From an uncultured Collinsella sp. (GTDB lineage: Bacteria; Actinomycetota; Coriobacteriia; Coriobacteriales; Coriobacteriaceae): 11,666 nucleotides of DNA. The position numbers and the translations under genes are program-made. This document shows, piece after piece, positions 6,683 to 11,666 of this stretch. The stretch covers positions 1 to 11,666 of the forward strand of contig CAUDCB010000054.1 in assembly GCA_958447915.1 (NCBI GenBank), written 5' to 3'. Under the pieces are notes generated by a model. The model saw only the letters and a list, made by a program, of their open reading frames with translations. It made no database searches and was not told the origin of the DNA. Numbering within the stretch: position 1 is the stretch's first letter; every line of letters starts with the position of its first letter.

Positions 6683-6701
6683 GTTGTTGACCAACAGTAT
6701 A
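6683..6701 (-). promoter_or_regulatory. possible rarA promoter with an adjacent near-palindrome
   Basis: On the minus strand TATACT (6696-6701) is a 5-of-6 match to a -10 box, placing a start near 6689. No good -35 is found 15-19 bases upstream, in the last codons of the dNTPase gene. A 13-base near-palindrome, GTTGGTCAACAAC (6683-6695), covers the predicted start point and could be an operator. Read-through from the upstream gene is the alternative. Confidence 0.3.
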
Positions 6702-6716
6702 CCGAAAGGATACGAA

Positions 6717-7964
6717 CTACCGTTCGTTAATATAGGTGCGGTGCGGAAACTTTAGACCTGGGAACAATTTGCTCGTCAGCTCGCAGAAATAACCATCCGT
6801 CATGCTTGCGATGTAATCGACGACGGCCTGATCCTTGTCGTCCTGCCAGGCATAGGTGCGATCGTAGTAGGAAAGCTGCTGCTCAATGCGCGAAACATGA
6901 TGCTTAAAGATGTAAGAGAACTCGTCGCCTTTATTTAGATCCTGCAGGCAACGGTCGTAGAGCTTTTCGAAGGCCTCACGCAACTCTGCCTCAGAATCGC
7001 CTTCGATACCGCCCTTGCTATAGATCTTCTCGTAGTTCTCGCGCTTAGCCCGGCGGATCTCCTCAAACAGGTCCTCGCTCATCTCGATACGCGGTTTGCC
7101 ATAGCTATGCTCAACGATATCGATGGAAGCGTGCGTGAGAATCCAGCTGTTATAGGCGCCGCCCCGACCATCGTCAAAAGCGTCGGGCGACAGCAGGCCC
7201 GCCGCAATGGCGTCCTGACGATCACGACCGACGTAGGCGAGGATATCCGAGATACGCACCACACAGCCCTCGAGGGTCATGGGGCGCAGGTGCTCGATCG
7301 CGCCATAGCCCGTGGCAATGCAGTCCTCGACGGTACGGTCGAACTGGTCAAACGACGCCATGTCCGAGAGTTCAAAGACACGCTGCTCGTACTCGCCGTT
7401 ATGGCACAGCACGCCGTCGAGCGTCTGGAGCGACACGTTGCGGCCGTACAGCGCGTCGAGCACGCGGACGGACTGCACGTTATGGAAAAAATAACGACCC
7501 GTACGCTCGTGATAGATATCGTTGAGGAAACGCTCGCCGGCATGGCCAAAGGGCGTGTGGCCCAAATCGTGGCCCAGGCCAATCGCCTCGATCAAATCGC
7601 AGTTGAGGCCCAGAGCACGGCCGATATCGCGGGCAATGCGCGAGACGAGCTGCACATGAAGGCCGCGCCGCGACAGATCGTCGTTGCTGCGAAAGCTAAA
7701 GACCTGCGTTTTGCCTGCATAACGCGTGTACGCAGGAAGATGAAGAATCTTTTCGGTGTCGCGCATAAATGCCGGTCGCATGAGCGTGCCTTTGTCGGCA
7801 GCGCGATCAATACGACGAATGACCTGGTCATCGCCGCATCGATAAGGATTAACGACACCCGAGGCACGGTCGGCGGCGATACGCTCGACCAGCTCGGGCG
7901 ACAACGCCGCGGGAATGCGGTCCATGCGCGCCTTAATGACGGCCGTTTCTTGATTAGTTGCCAT
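6717..7964 (-). CDS. dgt: deoxyguanosinetriphosphate triphosphohydrolase-like HD-domain dNTPase
   Basis: The 415-residue product belongs to the Dgt family, which cleaves dNTPs to deoxynucleoside and tripolyphosphate and so tunes dNTP pools. Seen in order are RDTEKILHLPAYTRYAGKTQVF (68-89), the first metal His in RRGLHVQLVSR (His103), the HD doublet and following His residues in GLGHDLGHTPFGHAGE (129-144; His132, Asp133), CHNGEYEQ (187-194) and the last metal Asp in VVRISDILAYVGRD (Asp240). The C-terminal third is helical and variable. The start at 7964 is chosen because AAGGAG lies six bases upstream. An ATG 27 bases earlier at 7991 is in frame but would include this ribosome-binding site in the coding sequence. 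It follows the prepilin peptidase gene by 31 bases and precedes rarA. The true substrate range (dGTP only or all dNTPs) cannot be read from the sequence. Confidence 0.93.
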   Translation of the reverse strand: MATNQETAVIKARMDRIPAALSPELVERIAADRASGVVNPYRCGDDQVIRRIDRAADKGTLMRPAFMRDTEKILHLPAYTRYAGKTQVFSFRSNDDLSRRGLHVQLVSRIARDIGRALGLNCDLIEAIGLGHDLGHTPFGHAGERFLNDIYHERTGRYFFHNVQSVRVLDALYGRNVSLQTLDGVLCHNGEYEQRVFELSDMASFDQFDRTVEDCIATGYGAIEHLRPMTLEGCVVRISDILAYVGRDRQDAIAAGLLSPDAFDDGRGGAYNSWILTHASIDIVEHSYGKPRIEMSEDLFEEIRRAKRENYEKIYSKGGIEGDSEAELREAFEKLYDRCLQDLNKGDEFSYIFKHHVSRIEQQLSYYDRTYAWQDDKDQAVVDYIASMTDGYFCELTSKLFPGLKFPHRTYINER

Positions 7965-7970
7965 GGCATG

Positions 7971-7976
7971 CTCCTT
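7971..7976 (-). promoter_or_regulatory. ribosome-binding site that fixes the dNTPase start
   Basis: AAGGAG on the minus strand lies six bases before the ATG at 7964. It excludes the upstream in-frame ATG at 7991 as the main start. Confidence 0.75.
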
Positions 7977-7995
7977 AAAAAGGATGCGCAAACGG

Positions 7996-8418
7996 TTACA
8001 ATGTGCAGCCCACGACCTCGATTATGGCAAATATCGGCACCAAAAACGGGAGCAATGGCAGGGAGCGCGATTTTGTGAAGAGGCAGGAGAGGGCCAGGAC
8101 CAGGAGCGCGACGGCAAATGCCACGATGCCCCCCAGAGGGTCGAGCGTGCAAAGCGCGAAGAGCGCCTTGGCATCCCCCATGCCGATGCCGGAGGCTTGG
8201 CGAACACGACGCCAGAGCGACTCAGTGAGCACAAGGGCAAGGTAGACGATGACCGCAAGACCGGCGTGGTCAAGCGCCGTGTTAACACCTCTGTCGAGCC
8301 AAACGCCTGCAAGCGCCGCCACCGCACACACGCCGGCAAGCTCATTGGGAAACCGCCGCTCACGGGCATCAATCACCGCGCCGGCAAAGATACAAATCCA
8401 AAACGGGATATAGACCAT
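7996..8418 (-). CDS. small A24-family prepilin peptidase (CpaA/TadV-like)
   Basis: The 140-residue, very hydrophobic protein carries both Asp motifs of the aspartic prepilin peptidases. These are GAVIDARERRFPN (13-25, Asp17 with the family R..PN) and GIGMGDAKAL (77-86, GxGD with Asp82). About five membrane segments are visible (about 3-18, 27-42, 52-67, 87-112 and 119-137). The N-terminal methylase domain of PilD is missing, as in CpaA/TadV and archaeal preflagellin peptidases of similar length. Such enzymes cut the leader of type IV or Flp-type pilins on the cytoplasmic side. No pilin or assembly gene lies in this window, so the substrate must be encoded elsewhere. The start at 8418 is supported by GGAGG six bases upstream. 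An ORF extension to 8451 has no such site and reaches into the preceding terminator. It probably reads into the dNTPase gene 31 bases on. Confidence 0.88.
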   Translation of the reverse strand: MVYIPFWICIFAGAVIDARERRFPNELAGVCAVAALAGVWLDRGVNTALDHAGLAVIVYLALVLTESLWRRVRQASGIGMGDAKALFALCTLDPLGGIVAFAVALLVLALSCLFTKSRSLPLLPFLVPIFAIIEVVGCTL

Positions 8419-8424
8419 CGTGCA

Positions 8425-8429
8425 CCTCC
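8425..8429 (-). promoter_or_regulatory. ribosome-binding site of the prepilin peptidase gene
   Basis: GGAGG on the minus strand lies six bases before the ATG at 8418 and decides between this start and an in-frame one at 8451. No convincing promoter is seen in the short space after the upstream terminator, so expression may rely on partial read-through or on a weak site I cannot see. Confidence 0.7.
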
Positions 8430-8449
8430 ATGAACAGCTGCTCAAAAGC

Positions 8450-8491
8450 AAAAACCACCAAAAAGGTGCCTGTCCCCTTTGTGGTGGTTTT
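8450..8491 (-). terminator. long hairpin terminator after the glycosyltransferase gene
   Basis: On the minus strand AAAACCACCA (8482-8491) pairs with TGGTGGTTTT (8451-8460). After one mismatch, AAAGG (8476-8480) pairs with CCTTT (8462-8466) around a nine-base loop. The distal arm ends in a run of five Ts (8450-8454), so the T-tract is largely part of the stem. The hairpin begins about eight bases after the glycosyltransferase stop codon. Because the stem is flanked by A- and T-runs, it may also act on plus-strand transcripts. Confidence 0.75.
8462..8480. repeat. 19-base near-palindrome with a GGGGACAGGCACC core, possible dispersed element
   Basis: The tip of the terminator hairpin is AAAGGTGCCTGTCCCCTTT (plus strand), with 5-base arms that pair perfectly. 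Its GC-rich core differs in character from the A/T and GGT-rich outer stem. It occurs once in this window. From general familiarity I suspect that sequences with this core recur in intergenic regions of several bacteria, but I cannot confirm this here. Confidence 0.35.
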
Positions 8492-8499
8492 GGTGGTGG

Positions 8500-9795
8500 T
8501 TATTTAGCGCCCTGCATGACCTCGTCGAGGGTAACGTTGACGGCGTGTTGCGTCGGGACCCAGTCGACCTTTAGGAACAGTGCAGCCACCGTGATGGGGA
8601 TATAGCTGAACATAAAGATCGGGAAGGTAAACAGGTTGGTCACCAGGCGCCACTTTTGCGCACAATGAATGTGCTTGTACTCGAAGATGGTCGTAAGTAG
8701 AGCCAGGATAAAGAAGGTCTGATACATCATCGCGAAGGTCATAATGAGCGAGGCGGCACAAGCCTGCATCTCGACCTCGGTGGCCAAGAAGCCATGCGAA
8801 AGTCCGCCAACGATGAGGAAGGTCGCGTTGGCGAGCATGGAGATCAGGGACAGCAGCATACCCGGTGCGATTGTCATGAACATGTCGTAGGCGGCAAAGC
8901 GGTGATAACGGAAGGTCGACTTGACCAGATGCTTACCGTAGGTAAAGAACACCTGGTAGAAGCCCTTGGTCCAGCGCATACGCTGCTTCCAGGACGCCTT
9001 AAACGTCACGGGTTGCTCGTCAAAAAACTCCGCCGGCGCATAGCCAATGCGAATGCCGTGAATGGCGCAGAACGTGGTGAACTGAATATCCTCGGTCAGC
9101 GTGTGGAACTGCCAGCCGTGCATACCCTCGATAACACTGGCGGAGATGAGGTAGCCCGAGCCCGAGACGGCACAGGACGTCTTACAGATATTGCGCGCGT
9201 TGTTAAGGAAACGCGCCTCGCGCAGGTACCAAGTGGCATTCGCTGCCGAGATCCACGAGCTTCCGAAGTTCTTGGAGTTACGATAGCTCGTGACCACATG
9301 GAAGCCCTGGTCAAAGGCATCATTCATCTTGGACACGTAATCGCGGGCGATAACATTATCGGCATCGAAGATAAAGTAACCTTCAAAGGTGTCGGGATAC
9401 TCGTTAAGGATACGGTCGAAACCAAAGTCCATGACCCAGCTCTTGCCTTTACGGGCCAGGTCGTTTCGCTCGTACACGACAGCGCCCGCCTCGCGCGCGA
9501 GCCGCGCGGTGTTGTCGGTGCAGGCATCGGCGACGACAAAGACCTCGATAAGCTCGGACGGATAATCCTGATCCTTGATGGAGCGAACGAGGTTGGCGAT
9601 CACGGCTTCCTCGTTATGCGCCGCAATAAAGAAGGCATAGCGGTGGAGTTTTTTGGCCTTGGGAGGCGCGACCTCGCCACGGAGAGCGCCGATGACAAAG
9701 AAGACCACCTGGTACAGAAAGCAGACCGTGAGCAGCGTGACGACAATCTGGTTGAAGATCACGATGGGTGTGTTGGTTTGTAAAAAGGCGAGCAT
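8500..9795 (-). CDS. membrane-bound processive family 2 glycosyltransferase
   Basis: The 431-residue protein has a membrane segment at about 12-38, a cytoplasmic GT-A domain at about 50-285 and a C-terminal membrane region of several helices (about 303-420). Catalytic signatures of the cellulose/hyaluronan synthase type are present: FIAAHNEE (56-63), VVADACTDNT (87-96, first Asp), FDADN (143-147, the DxD metal site), TED (234-236, general base) and QRMRW (271-275). These features predict a processive inverting enzyme that polymerises a beta-linked sugar from a nucleotide sugar and may export it, for example for an exopolysaccharide. The sugar cannot be told. No PilZ domain, deacetylase or other polysaccharide gene is adjacent. 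It forms a single-gene unit with its own likely promoter and a clear terminator. The start at 9795 has GGGAG five bases upstream. Confidence 0.93.
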   Translation of the reverse strand: MLAFLQTNTPIVIFNQIVVTLLTVCFLYQVVFFVIGALRGEVAPPKAKKLHRYAFFIAAHNEEAVIANLVRSIKDQDYPSELIEVFVVADACTDNTARLAREAGAVVYERNDLARKGKSWVMDFGFDRILNEYPDTFEGYFIFDADNVIARDYVSKMNDAFDQGFHVVTSYRNSKNFGSSWISAANATWYLREARFLNNARNICKTSCAVSGSGYLISASVIEGMHGWQFHTLTEDIQFTTFCAIHGIRIGYAPAEFFDEQPVTFKASWKQRMRWTKGFYQVFFTYGKHLVKSTFRYHRFAAYDMFMTIAPGMLLSLISMLANATFLIVGGLSHGFLATEVEMQACAASLIMTFAMMYQTFFILALLTTIFEYKHIHCAQKWRLVTNLFTFPIFMFSYIPITVAALFLKVDWVPTQHAVNVTLDEVMQGAK

Positions 9796-9829
9796 GCAGG
9801 CTCCCAGGAACGCGTTACGTAAACAAACG

Positions 9830-9859
9830 TATATATTACCGTAGGGTGACCGAGTTCAA
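9830..9859 (-). promoter_or_regulatory. probable promoter of the glycosyltransferase gene
   Basis: TTGAAC (9854-9859, minus strand) is a 4-of-6 match to a -35 box. An AT-rich tract reading TAATATATA (9830-9838) follows and offers a -10 at a spacing of 15 (TAATAT) or 18 (TATATA). The tract stands out in an 82-base gap between the pseudouridine synthase and glycosyltransferase genes. No terminator hairpin was seen after the former, so some read-through is possible. Confidence 0.4.
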
Positions 9860-9877
9860 GAAACCACCTAATACTGG

Positions 9878-10891
9878 CTAGGCTTCGAGAAGACCGAGCT
9901 GCGGAACGATTTCGTCGCCGGCAGCGGTGCGGCCAAGCGAGCGCGGGGCCAGGTCGTCAAGAACCGCAGCGAGATCCCACGGCAGCTCATCGCGGCACTC
10001 AATGCGCTCCCCCGTCACGGGATGGTCGAATGCGACGCGCCAAGAATGAAGGAATTGCCTGGTCAGGCCCTGATCGGCGCGTGAATCGCACTTGCCGTAG
10101 AGCGGATCGCCCACGCAGGCGTGGTTGATATGGCGCATATGCACGCGAATCTGATGTGTGCGGCCCGTAAACAGGTGGCATTCGACGAGCGTATAGCCGT
10201 CGTCAAAACGCGTGGAATCGAAGCGCTCGAGGACCTTAAAGGTCGTAATGGCCTGGCGCGCAAAGGGATCATCGGATACCGCCATCTTGACACGGTCACG
10301 CGTAGAACGAGCAATGCCGGTGTTAATGGTGCCCTCATCCATAGCGATATGACCGTGAACAAGCGTAATGTAGCGGCGGTCGAGCGTGCGTGTGCGGATA
10401 AGATTTTGGAGCGCGCGCTGGGTGTCGTCGTCCTTGGCAGCAAGCATGAGACCCGAGGTATCACGATCCAAACGATGCACGATACCGGGGCGGTCCTCGC
10501 CCTGCACGGTGCCCAGATGGTCGATACCGCAGTGATAGACCAGGGCATTCGCGAGCGTACCGCTCTCATGACCATGCGCAGGATGGCACACCAGGCCGCG
10601 CTGTTTGGAGAGCACAATGAGATAGTCGTCCTCATAGCGAATGTCGAGCGGGATGGCCTCGGGAATCACATCGGTGGGATCGTGCGGCTCGGGCAAATCG
10701 ACCGAAATTCGGTCGCCGGCTCGCACGGCGTACTTTTTAGACAGGCAGGTCTCGCCATTGACTACTACGGCACCGCCCTCAATCAAATGCGCGCAGGCAG
10801 AGCGCGTAGGACAGCCGTCATTGGCGCCCAGATAGGCGTCAAGACGCTGACCGGCGGCATCGTCGGCAACAAGAATATGGATGTCGGCCAT
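9878..10891 (-). CDS. RluA/RluD-family RNA pseudouridine synthase
   Basis: The 337-residue enzyme has an N-terminal S4 RNA-binding domain (about 14-65; QRLDAYLG and the basic-hydrophobic stretch up to VVVNG) and a RluA-type catalytic domain (about 84-310). The catalytic motif is GIVHRLDRDTSGL (136-148), with Asp142 as the nucleophile. RRYITLVHG, FTGRTHQIRVHMRHI and GDPLYG complete the family pattern. It converts specific uridines to pseudouridine, most probably in 23S rRNA as RluD does. The usual KPAG loop reads KQRG here, a small departure. The start ATG overlaps the lspA stop by one base (TAATG), with AAGGA about ten bases upstream. The lspA-pseudouridine synthase order is the same as lspA-ylyB in Bacillus, so this is the conserved neighbour. 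RluD against RluC-like specificity cannot be settled from sequence alone. Confidence 0.95.
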   Translation of the reverse strand: MADIHILVADDAAGQRLDAYLGANDGCPTRSACAHLIEGGAVVVNGETCLSKKYAVRAGDRISVDLPEPHDPTDVIPEAIPLDIRYEDDYLIVLSKQRGLVCHPAHGHESGTLANALVYHCGIDHLGTVQGEDRPGIVHRLDRDTSGLMLAAKDDDTQRALQNLIRTRTLDRRYITLVHGHIAMDEGTINTGIARSTRDRVKMAVSDDPFARQAITTFKVLERFDSTRFDDGYTLVECHLFTGRTHQIRVHMRHINHACVGDPLYGKCDSRADQGLTRQFLHSWRVAFDHPVTGERIECRDELPWDLAAVLDDLAPRSLGRTAAGDEIVPQLGLLEA

Positions 10892-11490
10892 TAACGCTCA
10901 TTCCTTTCGCGAATCTTTCGGGCACGCTCCCCACGCTGCTTGGCTTTGCGCTTGGCGCGGGCCTCGTCACGGGCGTTAAGCTCGGCGGTCGCATCGACCT
11001 CACGGGCCGCGGGGCTCAAGAAGATATAGCCGAAGAGGGCGAGCACGACGCCCACGGTAATGCCGATATCAGCCACATTGAAGACGGGGAAGTCGATGAA
11101 GGTGGTTGCAATAAAATCGGTCACGAAGCCAAAGGCCAAACGATCGATAGCGTTGCCGATAGCACCGCCCGCAACCATCGCCATGCCCACAACCTCAAGA
11201 TGGGCGAGCTGAGGCGCACGAACGAGGTACACGGCAATAGCGATAATGACCGCCAACGCCAGCACGGCAAACGCAATGCCATGCCCCTCGCCCATGCTAA
11301 AGGCAGCACCGATATTGCGGACAAACATAAAGTCGATGACACCGGGGATGACGGTCACATGCAAAGCGTCGCCCACGGCACGAACCGCAAGCTTGGAAAG
11401 CTGGTCAACAAGCAGCACAACGAGCGCCACCCCGCCAGCAACACCCAACCGCCAACGCAAAGGCGGCGTCATATCCCCAGCACGACCCAA
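10891..11490 (-). CDS. lspA: lipoprotein signal peptidase (signal peptidase II) with a basic C-terminal extension
   Basis: This inner-membrane aspartyl protease removes signal peptides from prolipoproteins after lipidation. Numbered from the TTG at 11490 it has four membrane segments (about 15-36, 70-90, 97-112 and 138-160). Motifs are VDQLSK (28-33), NIGAAFSM (59-66), GNAIDRL (112-118, catalytic Asp116) and FNVADIGI (137-144, catalytic Asp141). Residues from about 162 to 199 form a hydrophilic, Arg/Lys/Glu-rich cytoplasmic tail not found in the roughly 165-residue classical enzymes. The start is uncertain: TTG at 11490 has AGGGG six bases upstream (11497-11501), while the in-frame ATG at 11472 has GGGG only two bases away, which is too close. 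The ATG start would give 193 residues. It overlaps the following pseudouridine synthase gene by one base. Confidence 0.95.
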   Translation of the reverse strand: MGRAGDMTPPLRWRLGVAGGVALVVLLVDQLSKLAVRAVGDALHVTVIPGVIDFMFVRNIGAAFSMGEGHGIAFAVLALAVIIAIAVYLVRAPQLAHLEVVGMAMVAGGAIGNAIDRLAFGFVTDFIATTFIDFPVFNVADIGITVGVVLALFGYIFLSPAAREVDATAELNARDEARAKRKAKQRGERARKIRERNER

Positions 11491-11666
11491 AGAAATCCCC
11501 TACCCTCAAAACAATCGAATTCCGTTTAACGCAGTAGATAATCTTACATTGACGCAAGCGAGAAGCGACAAAACTCCCAAGAACGGAAACACCGCAGGTA
11601 GAGCATAAATAAGCGAGCGGGTCGCATTTGAGACAAGGTGACGTGAAACGAAAGGGCGCTGACCTT
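11491..11666. other. upstream region of lspA, no supported gene
   Basis: These 176 bases contain no gene I can support. All three minus-strand frames stay open for at least 110 bases from the right edge, but none has a recognisable protein pattern. One contains a C..C...C..C arrangement that looks accidental. On the plus strand GTG at 11643 with AAGG four bases before it could begin a divergent gene leaving the window, but only 24 bases are visible. Weak promoter-like hexamers for lspA (TAAGAT near 11542-11547 on the minus strand) lack a convincing -35. Confidence 0.3.

Noticed and set aside
11497..11535. GGGTAG preceded by GTTAAA upstream of lspA as a SigB-type promoter
   Set aside because: The spacing is about 19 bases, well outside the 12-15 expected, and the GGG run is better explained as the ribosome-binding site region.

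Overview
The window reads like a chromosomal, mostly housekeeping segment of a moderately high-GC bacterium. The gene set suggests an actinobacterium of the Coriobacteriia, and the proteins look Collinsella-like. Pointers are a SigB/SigF-type sigma factor with a small RsbW-like partner, the lspA-pseudouridine synthase pair, and the AI-2E permease next to alaS. This placement is inference from protein character and gene order; no rRNA or tRNA gene is present to confirm it.

Every gene except one lies on the minus strand. Reading in the direction of transcription, from the right end leftwards: (1) lspA (signal peptidase II) and an RluA/RluD-family pseudouridine synthase, joined by a TAATG overlap. 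(2) A processive family 2 glycosyltransferase, alone between its own probable promoter and a strong hairpin terminator. (3) A small stand-alone prepilin peptidase, a dNTP triphosphohydrolase (dgt) and rarA, closely spaced and all minus-strand. The last two concern nucleotide pools and stalled replication forks. (4) A tight four-gene unit: a membrane-anchored coiled-coil (DUF948-like) protein, an RsbW-like protein, a SigB/SigF-type sigma factor and an AI-2E-family permease. Junctions overlap by 8 and 4 nt or are separated by 1 nt, so these genes are very probably co-expressed. (5) The first 536 codons of alaS, running off the left edge.

The exception is a 79-aa two-helix membrane protein gene on the plus strand (1806-2045), about 44% GC. 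It sits between the permease and alaS. The only minus-strand intrinsic terminator near the permease lies on the far side of this gene (1681-1710), immediately upstream of the alaS promoter. The small gene therefore appears to have been inserted between the permease and its terminator.

No mobile element, CRISPR array, RNA gene or clearly new defence or biosynthetic system is visible. The most interesting element is the general-stress-type regulatory unit. Its RsbW-like protein has lost the residues that bind ATP in the kinase family, yet sits directly before the sigma gene, and no RsbV or PP2C partner is present in the window.
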